Shown: positions 1 through 9,296, counted from the first letter of the stretch. The stretch is 43,915 nucleotides of DNA from Nitrospirota bacterium (GCA_016234115.1 JACRHD010000020.1:1-43915), one strand, 5' to 3'. Notes: generated by a model from the letters alone, not told the origin. Made by a program: numbers and translations.

Positions 1-1
1 A

Positions 2-61
2 GTGAGAACTGACACCGAAGCGATTGAAATTGCGGCAATGGTGAAGACATTCGGCAATTAA
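2..61 (+). CDS. 3' end of an unidentified gene (partial)
   Basis: An open frame enters from the left edge and stops at TAA 59-61, leaving 19 residues (ending IEIAAMVKTFGN). It is followed within a few bases by a hairpin, as expected for the end of a real gene. The tail is too short to assign; a faint likeness to VapB-type antitoxin tails (RTDTEAI) is not enough to name it. Confidence 0.4.
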   Translation: MRTDTEAIEIAAMVKTFGN

Positions 62-63
62 AC

Positions 64-106
64 AAAGACGTGAAAAGTTCCTTTTCACGTAAAGGGGTGT
101 CTTTTT
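64..106 (+). terminator. Putative intrinsic terminator / inverted repeat
   Basis: A perfect 10-bp stem (acgtgaaaag / cttttcacgt, 68-77 with 81-90) closes on a 3-base loop directly after the stop at 59-61. A second pairing, aaagac (64-69) with gtcttt (99-104), ends in a T run at 102-106. The T run is not immediately after the main stem, so termination is inferred. Confidence 0.5.
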
Positions 107-122
107 GCTTGACAACAAGCCT

Positions 123-293
123 TTAAATGGGTGACCCCATGAGTTTTGCACCATAGCGCATGTGCGCCGATTTCAGGTATGCAAGAAAGTGCTCCCTGTC
201 GCGATTGTCTCTGAAGATATTTTTTCTCTCATTACCCCGTGACGTAATATGGTAATATGCGCCTGGATATTGAATACGCAAATGTCTCGTCAT
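123..293 (-). pseudogene. N-terminal fragment of an IS200-like / REP-associated Y1 transposase
   Basis: Read on the minus strand from ATG 293, the frame gives 56 residues starting MTRHLRIQYPGAYYHITSRG and continuing with NERKNIFRDNRDREHFLAYL. This is the characteristic beginning of the Y1_Tnp (REP-associated tyrosine transposase) family. A purine-rich GGGGGA lies just upstream as a ribosome-binding site. The frame stops at 123-125, before the HUH motif and catalytic tyrosine of a full protein of roughly 150-230 residues, so it cannot be active. It marks this edge as accessory DNA. Confident as a fragment of this family. Confidence 0.8.
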
Positions 294-452
294 GCCATGT
301 CTCCCCCAACAGTTTATAATTATAAGGATAAAAGATGAAAAATAAAATATGGCTACTGCTTATGTATGAAATGTGTAGACGCGACACCACGATCGATGCG
401 CGTAAGAACGCGTCAGTCGGACCGCAATTAGTAAGGATGCTCCCAGTTTGAG

Positions 453-497
453 CAATAGAGATAGCTGCGGCGAAGCGCCGCTGGACTATTGTATAAT
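453..497 (+). promoter_or_regulatory. Nested palindrome overlapping a -10 box
   Basis: Outer arms caatag (453-458) and ctattg (486-491) enclose a GC-rich hairpin gcggcg (467-472) / cgccgc (476-481). TATAAT follows at 492-497, 20 bases before the start at 517. No convincing -35 is seen. The palindrome could be an operator for the downstream pair, or a REP-like repeat left by the adjacent transposase remnant. Confidence 0.4.
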
Positions 498-516
498 GTT
501 GATAGAAGGAGGACTG

Positions 517-786
517 ATGCCGACTATCTCTATGTTTTTCGGAATTATTATCCGGATGTTTTATCGTGACAACAAGCAGCACCATCTGCCACATATTCAT
601 GCGGAGTACCAAGGTGAGATTGCCGTTTTTGCTATTGAAGACGGAAGAATTCTTGAGGGCTCGATTCCTGTTTCTAAACGGAAACTTGTTGAGGCGTGGA
701 TCGAAATACACCGGGAGGAGTTGCTTGCTGATTGGCAACTCGCAGTTGCAGGGGAGACAGTTTTTAAAATCAAAGGATTGGAATAA
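517..786 (+). CDS. DUF4160 family protein
   Basis: 89 residues beginning MPTISMFFGIIIRMFYRDNK, the standard opening of DUF4160, followed by the family's conserved HLPHIHAEY segment (about residues 24-32). The ATG at 517 is chosen over upstream in-frame starts because it follows GAAGGAGG (504-512) at good spacing and matches family length. The stop shares one base with the next gene's ATG (TAATG), so the two are translationally coupled. DUF4160 genes are commonly paired with DUF2442 genes in mobile, toxin-antitoxin-like arrangements; no biochemical function is established. Function here is therefore unknown, though the family call is firm. Confidence 0.85.
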   Translation: MPTISMFFGIIIRMFYRDNKQHHLPHIHAEYQGEIAVFAIEDGRILEGSIPVSKRKLVEAWIEIHREELLADWQLAVAGETVFKIKGLE

Positions 787-1070
787 TGAGAAAAATCACT
801 GCCATTTACGCTAATAATGATTGGACGCTCGACGTTTCCTTTGATGACGGCGCAAGGCGCCGTTTTGACGTAAAACCGCTACTTGAACTTGAGGCGTTCG
901 CATCTTTGAGTCAACTCGGCGCGTTCAAGTCTGTTCGCAACGGCGGCTATTTCGTCGAATGGGCAAACGAGGCGGATCTTAGCGCGGACACACTATATCT
1001 GGACGGTATACCCATAGGCAATGGTAAAGATACTGAGCACGACCGGCCAACCAGTCCGTCAACCCGATAA
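786..1070 (+). CDS. DUF2442 family protein
   Basis: 94 residues: MRKITAIYANNDWTLDVSFD, then a DVKPLLELEAFASL segment and a VEWANEADLSADTLYLDG motif near residues 60-78. This is the typical DUF2442 core in which a segment around W-x-x-x-x-DL-x-x-D-L is conserved. It overlaps the DUF4160 stop by one base, so both proteins are made from one message. The last 15 residues (GNGKDTEHDRPTSPSTR region) look like a non-conserved tail. Partnership with DUF4160 suggests a two-gene module, possibly of toxin-antitoxin type; this is inference from repeated co-occurrence, not from a known activity. Confidence 0.85.
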   Translation: MRKITAIYANNDWTLDVSFDDGARRRFDVKPLLELEAFASLSQLGAFKSVRNGGYFVEWANEADLSADTLYLDGIPIGNGKDTEHDRPTSPSTR

Positions 1071-1186
1071 ACGGGTTACGTCCGCATTGGAGGAGGATTT
1101 CGACCTGCATTCAGGAGACCCTGCTGCAACTCTTGCTCCTCTTCATTACATTTTCAAATACTCATATAGCGGCAAAAATATTTTGT

Positions 1187-1231
1187 TTGACAGTATATCT
1201 TGCTCTATGCTACGATTTTAAACTTTCGTAG
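1187..1231 (+). promoter_or_regulatory. Probable sigma-70 promoter upstream of fhs
   Basis: TTGACA (1187-1192) and TACGAT (1211-1216) are separated by 18 bases. An inverted repeat ctacga (1210-1215) / tcgtag (1226-1231) overlaps the -10 and could bind a regulator. It lies about 145 bases before the fhs start, leaving a long leader. The rest of 1071-1369 holds nothing else recognisable. Confidence 0.5.
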
Positions 1232-1375
1232 TTTATGTACTTTTAACGGCCTCAATTGCATGGTATCATTTGAATACGTCCGGTTAGGGTAATACATAAT
1301 AATATCCTGCGCTGCCTGAAGGGAAATTAATCTCAGAGGACGCCGGAAAATCAATATATCGAGGAGGATTTGAAA

Positions 1376-3139
1376 ATGCCGTACGATGCAACGAAATTAG
1401 CCGACTGGCAGATATCCGAAGAAGCTGAAAAGAATATGCCTACCGCCGAAGAGTGGCGGGAGAAGCTCGGCCTTCAGAAGGACGAGATGCTCCCGCTGGG
1501 CCGCTTGGCCAAGATCGACTTCCTGAAGGTCATCAATCGTCTAAAGGACAGGACTGACGGCAAATACATAGAAGTGACTGCCATTACCCCTACCCCTCTT
1601 GGCGAAGGCAAGAGCACCACGTCATGCGGCCTGATGGAAGGTCTCGGTAAGAGGGGCGTCAATGTAGGCGGCGCCCTGAGGCAGCCTTCCGGCGGTCCGA
1701 CCATGAACGTAAAAGGGACCGCTGCCGGAGGCGGAAACTCCCTTCTTATCCCTATGACCGAATTCTCTCTGGGACTCACCGGCGACATCAACGACATCAT
1801 GAACGCCCATAACCTTGCGATGGTCGCACTGACCTCGCGGATGCAGCATGAGCGTAACTACACAGACGAGCAGCTTGACAGGCTCACAAAAATGAGGCGG
1901 CTTGATGTCGACCCTACCCGGGTGGAGATGGGCTGGATCATGGACTTCTGCGCACAGAGCCTCCGCAATATCATTATCGGAATCGGCGGCAGGACAGACG
2001 GCTTCATGATGCAATCGAAGTTCGGAATCGCAGTTGGTTCCGAGTGCATGGCGATCCTTTCTGTTGCCAATGACTTAGCTGATCTGAAACAACGCCTGAA
2101 CAACATCACCGTTGCCTTCGACAAAAGCGGCAAGCCTGTCACAACAGGCGATCTCGAAGTCGGAAACGCAATGGCCGCCTTTATGCGCAATACCATTAAC
2201 CCGACGCTTATGTGCACTGCCGAATACAACCCCTGCTTTGTCCATGCAGGACCATTCGCCAACATCGCGGTGGGTCAGTCCTCCATTATCGCAGACCGCG
2301 TCGGCCTGAAATTATTCGATTACCATGTCACGGAGTCCGGGTTTGCAGCCGACATCGGTTTTGAGAAATTCTGGAACGTCAAGAGCCGCTTCAGCGGTCT
2401 GAAGCCCCATGTTTCGGTGCTCACAACCACTGTCCGCGCCCTGAAGATGCACGGCGGAGGGCCGAAGGTCGTGGCAGGCAAGGCCTTGCCCGAAGAATAC
2501 ACAAAGGAAAACATCGGTCTCGTCGAAAAGGGCTGCGCAAATATGGTCCATATGATAAACGTCATCAGGAAGTCCGGAATTAACCCTGTTGTCTGCGTCA
2601 ACCGTTTTTATACCGATACGGACGCTGAAGTGGCGGCCGTCAAAAAGGCCGCGGAGGCTGCGGGCGCCCGCTGCGCCGAATCCCAGCACTGGCTCAAGGG
2701 CGGCGAGGGAGCACTCGAGCTTGCCGATGCCGTCATCGACGCATGCAAAGACAAAAACGACTTCAAGTTCCTCTATCCGCTCGAAATGAAGCTGCGCGAC
2801 CGCGTTGCAACGATAGCAAAGGAAGTTTACGGAGCAGACGGGGTCTCCTGGCTGCCCGAAGCGGAAGCAAAGGCCAAGATGCTCGAAAGCGACCCCAAGT
2901 ACGCTGACTACGCGACCATGATGGTCAAGACACATCTGAGCCTTTCTCACGACCCGGCAGTCAAGGGAGTGCCGAAGGGCTGGACACTGCCGATCAGGGA
3001 CGTCCTGATTTACTCCGGCGCTAAATTCCTTTGTCCATGCGCGGGTACAATCAGTCTCATGCCCGGAACAAGCTCCAACCCCGCCTTCAGACGGGTCGAT
3101 GTAGACGTGAACACCGGCAAGGTAAGCGGGCTGTTCTAA
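1376..3139 (+). CDS. fhs: Formate-tetrahydrofolate ligase
   Basis: Cytosolic enzyme joining formate to tetrahydrofolate with ATP, giving 10-formyl-THF; it feeds C1 metabolism and is the formate-activating step of the methyl branch of the Wood-Ljungdahl pathway. The 587-residue protein has the usual full family length. The nucleotide loop [11 protein letters not shown] sits at about residues 71-81, followed by the conserved [20 protein letters not shown] and later [19 protein letters not shown] segments. The ATG at 1376 is chosen because GAGGAGG (1361-1367) lies 8 bases before it; an upstream in-frame TTG at 1370 is too close to that site. It has its own promoter region and is followed by an octamer hairpin. 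Sequence is intact. Confidence 0.97.
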   Translation: MPYDATKLADWQISEEAEKNMPTAEEWREKLGLQKDEMLPLGRLAKIDFLKVINRLKDRTDGKYIEVTAITPTPLGEGKSTTSCGLMEGLGKRGVNVGGALRQPSGGPTMNVKGTAAGGGNSLLIPMTEFSLGLTGDINDIMNAHNLAMVALTSRMQHERNYTDEQLDRLTKMRRLDVDPTRVEMGWIMDFCAQSLRNIIIGIGGRTDGFMMQSKFGIAVGSECMAILSVANDLADLKQRLNNITVAFDKSGKPVTTGDLEVGNAMAAFMRNTINPTLMCTAEYNPCFVHAGPFANIAVGQSSIIADRVGLKLFDYHVTESGFAADIGFEKFWNVKSRFSGLKPHVSVLTTTVRALKMHGGGPKVVAGKALPEEYTKENIGLVEKGCANMVHMINVIRKSGINPVVCVNRFYTDTDAEVAAVKKAAEAAGARCAESQHWLKGGEGALELADAVIDACKDKNDFKFLYPLEMKLRDRVATIAKEVYGADGVSWLPEAEAKAKMLESDPKYADYATMMVKTHLSLSHDPAVKGVPKGWTLPIRDVLIYSGAKFLCPCAGTISLMPGTSSNPAFRRVDVDVNTGKVSGLF

Positions 3140-3147
3140 AAAAGACA

Positions 3148-3213
3148 GGGTTCGAGGGTTCGAGGGTTCAGGGTTCAAGGGAGAAGTTATTTTACCTTGA
3201 CCCCTTGGACCCT
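3148..3213. repeat. Intergenic tandem-octamer hairpin (fhs-pgsA gap)
   Basis: The left arm is gggttcga, gggttcga, gggttca, gggttcaa (3148-3178). The right arm (3194-3213, ccttgaccccttggaccct) is roughly its reverse complement, so the transcript can fold into a long hairpin. It fills almost the whole gap between fhs and pgsA. Confidence 0.8.
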
Positions 3214-3222
3214 TTATTGTTT

Positions 3223-3765
3223 ATGCTTGGAAATCTCCCGAACATTTTAACTCTTACGCGAATATTGCTTTTGCCGTTCTTTGCTGCTACGCTATTATAT
3301 GGAGAGTACAGGATTGCATTGCTGGTGTTTATATTGGCGTCCGTCACGGACTTCCTCGACGGGCTCATTGCGAGAATAAGGAACCAGGTAACGTATTTCG
3401 GAAAAATCCTTGATCCTGTGGCGGACAAGTTTTTTCTGATAACGTCATTTGTCCTGATGGGCGTATCCGGATTGACGCCTAAATGGCTTACGATCATAGT
3501 AATCAGCAAAGATGTGATCGTCCTGACCGGAAGTATGATACTTTATTTTGTCACTCACAATTTGAAGATAGAGCCGACGTTTTTCGGAAAGTTGGCCAGC
3601 GCATGCCAGTTCATCCTCATCGGTCTGGTCCTGCTGCTCCTTAACTTCGGCGCGACTATGCAGGTCCATCTGTCGGTCTTTATTTTCGTGGCCGTTATCA
3701 CGGCTGTCTCGGCTGTTCACTATATTTATAAGGGATTGAAGATAGCGCATACTGAAAACACATAA
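3223..3765 (+). CDS. pgsA: CDP-diacylglycerol-glycerol-3-phosphate 3-phosphatidyltransferase
   Basis: Integral membrane enzyme that makes phosphatidylglycerophosphate from CDP-diacylglycerol and glycerol 3-phosphate, the committed step to phosphatidylglycerol. The 180-residue protein opens MLGNLPNILTLTRILLLPFF. It contains the CDP-alcohol phosphotransferase signature D-x2-DG-x2-AR-x8-G-x3-D-x3-D in DFLDGLIARIRNQ...GKILDPVAD (residues about 43-67), plus several hydrophobic helices. The start at ATG 3223 matches family starts; the longer open frame upstream only reads through fhs and the repeat. No strong Shine-Dalgarno is visible because the repeat occupies the leader. The family assignment is secure; a closely related CDP-alcohol transferase is the only alternative. 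Confidence 0.92.
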   Translation: MLGNLPNILTLTRILLLPFFAATLLYGEYRIALLVFILASVTDFLDGLIARIRNQVTYFGKILDPVADKFFLITSFVLMGVSGLTPKWLTIIVISKDVIVLTGSMILYFVTHNLKIEPTFFGKLASACQFILIGLVLLLLNFGATMQVHLSVFIFVAVITAVSAVHYIYKGLKIAHTENT

Positions 3766-3767
3766 GG

Positions 3768-3860
3768 AAGAGTTAAGAGTCAAGGGTTAAGAGTTAAGAG
3801 TTAAGAGAATAAAATCGCGCAGCGATTCACTTAACTCATAACTCGTAACTCTTAACTCTA
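3768..3860. repeat. Intergenic tandem-heptamer hairpin (pgsA-DUF512 gap)
   Basis: The left arm contains repeated agttaag-type units (3770-3808). The right arm (3829-3859) is the complement, with cttaactc-type units. The loop holds a further perfect hairpin aatcgc/gcgatt. It spans the entire gap up to the next ATG at 3866, leaving no room for a conventional ribosome-binding site. Confidence 0.8.
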
Positions 3861-3865
3861 ATAAT

Positions 3866-5158
3866 ATGCAGGCAACAATTAATAACATCACGGAAGGCAG
3901 CCCGGCCCATGAGACCGGGCTTGAAAAAGGGGACATTATTCTCGCTATCAACGGCGACGCGGTGAGGGACGTCATTGATTACATGTTTTATACCAGGGAC
4001 AATACGCTCAATCTCAAGGTCCAGCGCTCGAACAGGACACATTTGTTCAGAATAAAGAAGAAGGACGAGGACAGCCTCGGCATTGAGCTGAAATCCTTCA
4101 AGATAAAGTCATGCAGGAACAGGTGCATCTTCTGTTTTGTCGACCAGATGCCTAAGGGCATGAGAAAGACCCTGTATGTAAAAGACGACGATTACCGGAT
4201 GTCGTTCCTTTACGGCAATTACATCACGCTCACAAACCTCTCGGAAGCGGACAAAAAGAGAATAATAGAACAGAGGCTGAGCCCCCTTTATGTTTCCGTG
4301 CACACAACCAATCATGACTTGCGAAAAAAGGTATTGGGCAACGCGAGGGCGGAGAATATTCTTAAAGACGTCCTTGAACTTACGGCTCACAAGATCAAGC
4401 TTCATGTGCAGGTAGTATTGTGCCCGGGAATAAACGACGGGGAGGAGCTTTCGAGGACCATCAAGGACCTGCTGAAATTTTATCCCTATATCGCTTCCAT
4501 AGCCGTAGTGCCGGTGGGGCTTACAAAATATAAGAAATCTCAAATCAGGCCCTTTGAAAAAGCCGAGGCGGTAAAGGTCGTTGAAACCGTAAAACTGGCA
4601 AGGGCCAGGTTCAGAAAACGCCACGGAGATCCGGTAGTTTATCTTGCCGATGAATTCTATATTAGAGCCGAGATGCCGGCGCCTCCCCTCAAGGATTACG
4701 GCGACCTGCCTCAGATTGAAAACGGCGTAGGGCTTGTTTCTTCATTTCTGCAGTCGGCAAAGAAACTGAAGCTGCCGAAGAAGATCGAACCGCTGAAGGC
4801 GGCGGTCTTCACCGGGGCCTCCTTCATGCCCCATCTTGAAGATTTTGCAAAAAAAATGAATACGATCGAAGGGCTTGACCTGGAAGTGTTCAAAGTGGAA
4901 AATAAATTCTTCGGCCCGACAGTGACTGTGACCGGCCTGCTCACCGGGAAAGATATAATAAAGACAATCGGCGGCAAGACCAGGGCCGACTGCCTGTTCG
5001 TCCCGAACGTTACTCTCAAATACGGGTCGGACGTCTTTCTGGACGACTTTACGCTTAAAGACGTCGAGGAATGTCTCGGCATGCGCGTCAAGGCGGTCGA
5101 TCCGACTCCTGAAGGACTGCTGAAGGGGATATCAAATGGAACTAAGTGGGAAAACTAA
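3866..5158 (+). CDS. DUF512 family PDZ/radical-SAM-like protein
   Basis: The 430-residue protein starts with a PDZ-like segment (about 1-60; EGSPAHETGLEKGDIILAIN). Next comes a C-x3-C-x2-C cluster at C83, C87, C90 (SCRNRCIFCFVDQMPKGMRK), the radical-SAM iron-sulfur signature. The C-terminal half is DUF512 (TGASFMPHLEDFAKKMN and later residues). The family is widespread in anaerobes and cyanobacteria, but its substrate is not established. The start at ATG 3866 fits the PDZ beginning. The 3' end overlaps aroE by 23 bases, implying co-transcription and coupling. Function beyond a predicted SAM-dependent Fe-S oxidoreductase is unknown. Confidence 0.9.
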   Translation: MQATINNITEGSPAHETGLEKGDIILAINGDAVRDVIDYMFYTRDNTLNLKVQRSNRTHLFRIKKKDEDSLGIELKSFKIKSCRNRCIFCFVDQMPKGMRKTLYVKDDDYRMSFLYGNYITLTNLSEADKKRIIEQRLSPLYVSVHTTNHDLRKKVLGNARAENILKDVLELTAHKIKLHVQVVLCPGINDGEELSRTIKDLLKFYPYIASIAVVPVGLTKYKKSQIRPFEKAEAVKVVETVKLARARFRKRHGDPVVYLADEFYIRAEMPAPPLKDYGDLPQIENGVGLVSSFLQSAKKLKLPKKIEPLKAAVFTGASFMPHLEDFAKKMNTIEGLDLEVFKVENKFFGPTVTVTGLLTGKDIIKTIGGKTRADCLFVPNVTLKYGSDVFLDDFTLKDVEECLGMRVKAVDPTPEGLLKGISNGTKWEN

Positions 5159-5960
5159 AATAATAGGCATCTTCGGCAATCCTGTCGAACATACCCTGTC
5201 GCCGGCGATGCATAACGCGGCGTTTCAAACCCTGGGACTCGATATGGCTTATGTCCCGTTCAGGGTCCTGCCCGAAGACCTGCCTGACGCTGTCCGGGCC
5301 GTCAGGACCCTTAATCTGCAGGGTGTGAATATAACTGTGCCGCATAAGGAAAACGTTATTCCTCTTCTTGACGAGGTTGATAAAGAAGCGGAGTTTATCG
5401 GCGCCGTAAATACCGTCGTAAACACCGACCGGAGGCTGAAAGGGTATAACACCGACGGACGCGGGTTCATGAACTCTCTTTCCGAGGCGGGCCTTTCCGC
5501 AGAGGGGAAGACGGTGCTGATGATCGGCGCGGGTGGCGCATCCCGCGCAGTCGGCTATTACCTCAGTGATAAGGCGTCCGGCCTCTTTCTCTATGACGTA
5601 GACAGGCCGAAGGCGGAGAAACTGACGGCCGACCTGCAGAATATCCGCAGCAACGTCGTCCTTCTTGAAAATATCTCCGATGTGGTCAAACCTGATGTCC
5701 TGATCAACGCGACGCCCCTGGGACTTAAGCCGGGAGATCCTCTTCCCTTCGACCCTGACCGCATAACCTCCGGCATGGTCGTATGCGACCTGATATACAG
5801 AAAGACCGCGCTCCTGCGGGAGGCCGAAAAGAAGGGGGCGAAAACAATGAACGGTTTAGGGATGCTTCTCTGGCAGGGCGTGCTGGCCTTCGAACTCTGG
5901 ACGGGGATTGTGCCGCCGGTAGACGTCATGAGGGAAGCGCTGTTGTCGAGGATCAAATAA
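5136..5960 (+). CDS. aroE: Shikimate dehydrogenase (NADP+)
   Basis: Reduces 3-dehydroshikimate to shikimate in aromatic amino acid synthesis. At 274 residues it is of usual length. Shikimate-binding motifs are visible: GNPVEHTLSPAMHN (about 14-27; S-x-S region) and VNITVPHKE with the catalytic lysine (about 63-71). NTDGRGF follows near 107-113. The Rossmann glycine loop is MIGAGGASRAV (about 129-139), and GLGMLLWQG near the C-terminus is also typical. The ATG lies inside the DUF512 gene, a 23-base overlap, so translation is probably coupled. A heptamer hairpin follows the stop. Confidence 0.96.
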   Translation: MELSGKTKIIGIFGNPVEHTLSPAMHNAAFQTLGLDMAYVPFRVLPEDLPDAVRAVRTLNLQGVNITVPHKENVIPLLDEVDKEAEFIGAVNTVVNTDRRLKGYNTDGRGFMNSLSEAGLSAEGKTVLMIGAGGASRAVGYYLSDKASGLFLYDVDRPKAEKLTADLQNIRSNVVLLENISDVVKPDVLINATPLGLKPGDPLPFDPDRITSGMVVCDLIYRKTALLREAEKKGAKTMNGLGMLLWQGVLAFELWTGIVPPVDVMREALLSRIK

Positions 5961-5965
5961 CAAGA

Positions 5966-6041
5966 AAGTAACGAGTGACAAGTAACAAGGAACGAGTAAT
6001 GTTTTAAAATTATCCGTCACTTGTTACTTGTCACATGTCAC
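5966..6041. repeat. Heptamer hairpin between convergent aroE and diguanylate cyclase
   Basis: The left arm has gtaacga, gtgacaa, gtaacaa, ggaacga units (about 5968-5998). The right arm (6016-6041) is gtcacttgttacttgtcac-like, its complement. It fills the gap between two converging genes and abuts the stop codon of the minus-strand gene. It could act as a bidirectional structure, but no T run makes it a clear terminator. Confidence 0.75.
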
Positions 6042-7696
6042 TATATGTTCTTTATATTCACCGAAGGCGACACGCAGTTCTTCCCCGACGCCTTGGCCTT
6101 GTACAGCTCGTCGTCAGCCTGTTTGATTACGCCCTCCCATGGAATATACCCGACATTGTCTGCAATATTGCAGGCCACTCCCACGCTGAGCGTTAAAATC
6201 CCTGAACGGGAACCCGCATGCGAAATAGAGAGCGACTCCACGGACAGCCTCAGGTTCTCCGCGACCTTCAGGGCGGCGAATAAATTCTGCTCAGGCAAAA
6301 TAATGATGAATTCCTCTCCGCCCCACCTGAATATCTCGTCAGTCCTTCTCAGCGATTTCTTCATGACGCCGGCGATTGAAACAAGCGCATAGTCGCCCTT
6401 TTGATGCCCGTACGTATCATTGTATGTTTTGAAATTGTCCACGTCGCATATGATTACGCTGTAGGGATGCCTGTACCGGAGAGACAGGAGATGGATGCTT
6501 TCCATCCTCTTCTGGAAACTCCTCCGGTTGCCGGTCTCCGTAAGGGGGTCGGTATCGATAAGGACGTTAAGCTTTTCATTGAGTCTCTGCAGTTGCAGGT
6601 TTTTGCTTTCAAGGAGGGCCATCATGTTATTGAAACTCTCGCCTATCAGGCTGATTCCGCCCTGAAAGGCATACTGGTAAATCTCGCATTTTCTGCAGTC
6701 GCCGTATTTTTTCGCAAAATGTCCCTGCACCTTCCCCCCGCAGAAAGTGCCCGAGACCTGCCAGCACCTGAGGTTTTCAGATTTGAAGCTGGGACACCCG
6801 GTCTGTACGCAGTCTTTCACTTCCCAGCATTTCAGCAGGCTGTCGCACTGGAGCCTTACGCCGAAACTCTCATTCTGGATGACTTCATCTATGGCGCTCT
6901 TTATACGCTTCTGGGCCTCTTCGAGCCCGGCATTGTACAAATCGATCTCTTTATTCTGCCCGTCTATGATAGAGACGGCCTTTCTGATGACGATCTGCAA
7001 AAAGAGGTAAAGGGCGACCATAGAGAAGATCAGAAGCAGAGGGACCTTGAAAAACTCTTTTCTCATCAGTTGAAAAATGGGGCTCACGTCCTTATAGATT
7101 TCAAAGGCGCCCACGATATCATACGGCGAGGTCCGGGCCGGATCTCCGTATATCGGGGTATAAATCTCAAGCATGTCGGCCGGGAACCTTCCCCCGTCGC
7201 CGGATGATCTGTCGCGGGACTCCCTTCCCTTCTTCGTAAGGATCGAATTGGTTTGTCCCGTCAGAGAGATCTTTAAGGCAAAGGAGTCGTTTACATGACC
7301 GATGTCCCCCCTTTCAGTCGAATAAATAACCGCCCTCTGCAGGTTGAATATCTTGATTTTCTTTATATCGCGGTAATCATGCAGGAAGGCGCGGGCCATA
7401 TTATCAAGATGAAGATATTGTTCGGAATGTCCGTCAACGCGCAGATACCCGTATTTTGACACATTGGCTTTGATGAAATCCCCGTGTATCCGGTCCGTCA
7501 ATTGCCGGGCAAAATCCTTTGTCGACGATATCGAATATTCTATCAGGGCGTCCCGCTGGTTCCAGTAAACGAGGGCGCTTAAAAGGACGGTCAGGGCAAT
7601 GATTATTACCACGCTGAACAGAGAGAAATATCTCCTGAGATTGAACGTCCGCTTGGGCGCCCCTTTGTCCGGACCTGATTGCATATTATCAGTCAT
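6041..7696 (-). CDS. Membrane diguanylate cyclase with periplasmic sensor and Two-CW domain
   Basis: Predicted to make cyclic di-GMP. The 551-residue protein has a transmembrane helix (22-44), an extracytoplasmic sensor region (45-218) and a second helix (219-237). A cysteine-rich Two-CW segment follows (284-340, with [10 protein letters not shown] and [11 protein letters not shown] plus GDCRKCEIY), then a short coiled stretch and a C-terminal GGDEF domain. The active-site motif GGEEF is at 459-463, and an inhibitory I-site RRTD is at 450-453, five residues before it, so feedback inhibition is expected. Its ATG overlaps the gltX stop (ATGA), so it is read from the gltX message. The signal sensed is unknown; the clustered cysteines suggest metal or redox input. 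Confidence 0.93.
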   Translation of the reverse strand: MTDNMQSGPDKGAPKRTFNLRRYFSLFSVVIIIALTVLLSALVYWNQRDALIEYSISSTKDFARQLTDRIHGDFIKANVSKYGYLRVDGHSEQYLHLDNMARAFLHDYRDIKKIKIFNLQRAVIYSTERGDIGHVNDSFALKISLTGQTNSILTKKGRESRDRSSGDGGRFPADMLEIYTPIYGDPARTSPYDIVGAFEIYKDVSPIFQLMRKEFFKVPLLLIFSMVALYLFLQIVIRKAVSIIDGQNKEIDLYNAGLEEAQKRIKSAIDEVIQNESFGVRLQCDSLLKCWEVKDCVQTGCPSFKSENLRCWQVSGTFCGGKVQGHFAKKYGDCRKCEIYQYAFQGGISLIGESFNNMMALLESKNLQLQRLNEKLNVLIDTDPLTETGNRRSFQKRMESIHLLSLRYRHPYSVIICDVDNFKTYNDTYGHQKGDYALVSIAGVMKKSLRRTDEIFRWGGEEFIIILPEQNLFAALKVAENLRLSVESLSISHAGSRSGILTLSVGVACNIADNVGYIPWEGVIKQADDELYKAKASGKNCVSPSVNIKNI

Positions 7697-9132
7697 GCCC
7701 TCTGATCAGCGATCGACTTTATTGCCTTTTCAAGCCTCCCCAGCGTTTTCTCCTTACCCATGACCCCGAGCACTTCGAATATGCCGGGGCTCTCCGTGCC
7801 TCCGGTCATGGCGACGCGAACAGGCTGGGCCAGGGCGCCGAGCTTTACGCCGTGGTTTTCCATAATCGCCTTAAATGCGATTTCAAGCTCTCCGTGCGAA
7901 AATACGGCGACCTGTTCGAGACTTTTTTTAAGTTCGATCAGCAGGTCAAGGCTCTTCTCATTGAGGAACTTGTCTCTCGCCTTCGGGTCGTATTCAACTT
8001 CATCGGCGATATAGTAGCGAAGAAGATGAGCGAGCTCCTTCAGGGTCTTCGCCCTCTCCTTCAGGGTGTCGATGGCCGAAGACAGCCAGCCCGCGTCAAG
8101 CTCGCTGTCCCCGCTTATGACACTGTCCCTTATGAGAAACGGAATGACGAGGCCGGCGAGCTTCTCCGAAGAAGTGTTCATTATATACTGGCTGTTCATC
8201 CAGACCAGTTTTTCAGGATTAAATACGGCCGCGGCCTTGCCCACGTTCTCAAAAGAGAAATATTTTATGAGTTCTTCCCTTGAAAATATCTCCTGGTCTC
8301 CATAAGCCCAGCCTAATTTCACGAGATAATTAAGGAGGGCCTCCGGCAGGTAGCCCATTTCCTGATAAGCCATGACGGACGTGGCCCCATGCCTCTTTGA
8401 GAGCCGGGTCTTGTCGGCGCCCAGGATCATGGGCAGATGCGCGAATTTGGGGACCTCGTAACCGAGCGCCCGGTAAATGTGGATCTGTTTCGGGGTATTA
8501 TTCAGGTGATCGTCGCCCCTGATTATATGAGTGATCTTCATATCGACGTCATCGACTACAACAGTAAAGTTGTAAGTGGGCGTCCCGTCCGACCTTAATA
8601 TTATGAGGTCATCCAACTGGCTGTTCTCGAACGTTACCGCCCCCCTTATCAGGTCATCCACAAGGGTCTGCCCTTCCTGCGGCATTTTAAAGCGCACAAC
8701 AGGATTTCTATCTTGAATCCTGAATCTTGAATCCTGAATCTTTTCGATATTCCTGCACCTGCCGTCATATTTCAGCGGTTTTCCAATGGCCATCGCCAGC
8801 TTGCGCCTCTCCTCGAGCTCCTCCGCGGAACAGTAGCAGCGGTAGGCCTTTCCCTCCCTGACAAGCTTCTCAACATAATCCCTGTAGATGCCAAACCTGT
8901 CGGTCTGCCTGAACGGACCTTCATCCCATTCAAGGCCGAGCCATTTCATGCCTTCGATTATTGCCTCTATGTATTCTTCCGTTGAGCGCGTCCTGTCCGT
9001 GTCTTCTATCCTCAGTATAAAGACACCATTGTTATGCCGCGCGAAAAGATAGTTGAACAGGGCCGTTCTCGCCCCTCCTACGTGAAGATGCCCCGTGGGG
9101 CTCGGCGCAAACCGGACTCTCACTTTTTCCAT
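7693..9132 (-). CDS. gltX: Glutamyl-tRNA synthetase
   Basis: Charges tRNA-Glu (and possibly tRNA-Gln in organisms using transamidation). The 479-residue class I synthetase has the HIGH-type motif HLHVGG at 15-20 and the KMSKS-type motif LSKRHG in the segment [13 protein letters not shown] zinc-type cysteine set YRCYCSAEE occurs near 97-105, and the anticodon-binding region is C-terminal. A TATAAT at 9174-9169 lies about 40 bases upstream of the ATG and a GAAAGGA site precedes it. Residues 131-141 ([11 protein letters not shown]) are encoded by four tandem heptamers, an in-frame repeat in a loop between CRN and PVVRFK that varies in this family. The stop overlaps the cyclase start. Confidence 0.97.
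   Translation of the reverse strand: MEKVRVRFAPSPTGHLHVGGARTALFNYLFARHNNGVFILRIEDTDRTRSTEEYIEAIIEGMKWLGLEWDEGPFRQTDRFGIYRDYVEKLVREGKAYRCYCSAEELEERRKLAMAIGKPLKYDGRCRNIEKIQDSRFRIQDRNPVVRFKMPQEGQTLVDDLIRGAVTFENSQLDDLIILRSDGTPTYNFTVVVDDVDMKITHIIRGDDHLNNTPKQIHIYRALGYEVPKFAHLPMILGADKTRLSKRHGATSVMAYQEMGYLPEALLNYLVKLGWAYGDQEIFSREELIKYFSFENVGKAAAVFNPEKLVWMNSQYIMNTSSEKLAGLVIPFLIRDSVISGDSELDAGWLSSAIDTLKERAKTLKELAHLLRYYIADEVEYDPKARDKFLNEKSLDLLIELKKSLEQVAVFSHGELEIAFKAIMENHGVKLGALAQPVRVAMTGGTESPGIFEVLGVMGKEKTLGRLEKAIKSIADQRA
8713..8740. repeat. In-frame 4 x 7-bp array inside gltX
   Basis: TTGAATC, CTGAATC, TTGAATC, CTGAATC, exactly 28 bases, encodes [11 protein letters not shown] on the minus strand. The same unit forms the end of the sco gene (33180-33207), which yields the related peptide SRFRIQN. 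Confidence 0.9.
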
Positions 9133-9264
9133 AGAGATAATCCTTTCAGTTAATTAGGAATGTGATTTATTATAACAGAAAAAGACATGCGGCATGAGCT
9201 CTTATACGGCGAATATTGTCCTGCCGGCAAGGCCTGCCCGGCGTCCGACGGTTTCAGACAACAT

Positions 9265-9296
9265 AAAAAAGGAGCAGGCCTGATCAGCCCGCTCCT
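9265..9296 (-). terminator. Rho-independent terminator of the PEP-CTERM gene
   Basis: On the minus strand AGGAGCGGGC, loop TGATCAG, GCCTGCTCCT forms a 10-bp stem with one G-U pair and is followed directly by six T (forward A run 9265-9270). It lies 25 bases beyond the stop at 9321. Confidence 0.9.

Noticed and set aside
232-738. 168-residue minus-strand frame
   Set aside because: It is antisense to the DUF4160 gene and cuts across the transposase remnant in another frame; no family motif, no ribosome-binding site.
1021-1221. 66-residue plus-strand frame after DUF2442
   Set aside because: It overlaps the end of DUF2442, has no motif, and covers the promoter of fhs.
1071-1375. Tetrahydrofolate riboswitch in the fhs leader
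   Set aside because: No arrangement of the known THF-riboswitch conserved loops could be recognised; only a promoter and palindrome are supported.
2312-3178. 288-residue minus-strand frame opposite fhs
   Set aside because: A shadow of the strongly conserved fhs coding strand with His/Cys-rich nonsense composition.
6401-7207. 268-residue plus-strand frame
   Set aside because: Antisense shadow of the diguanylate cyclase.
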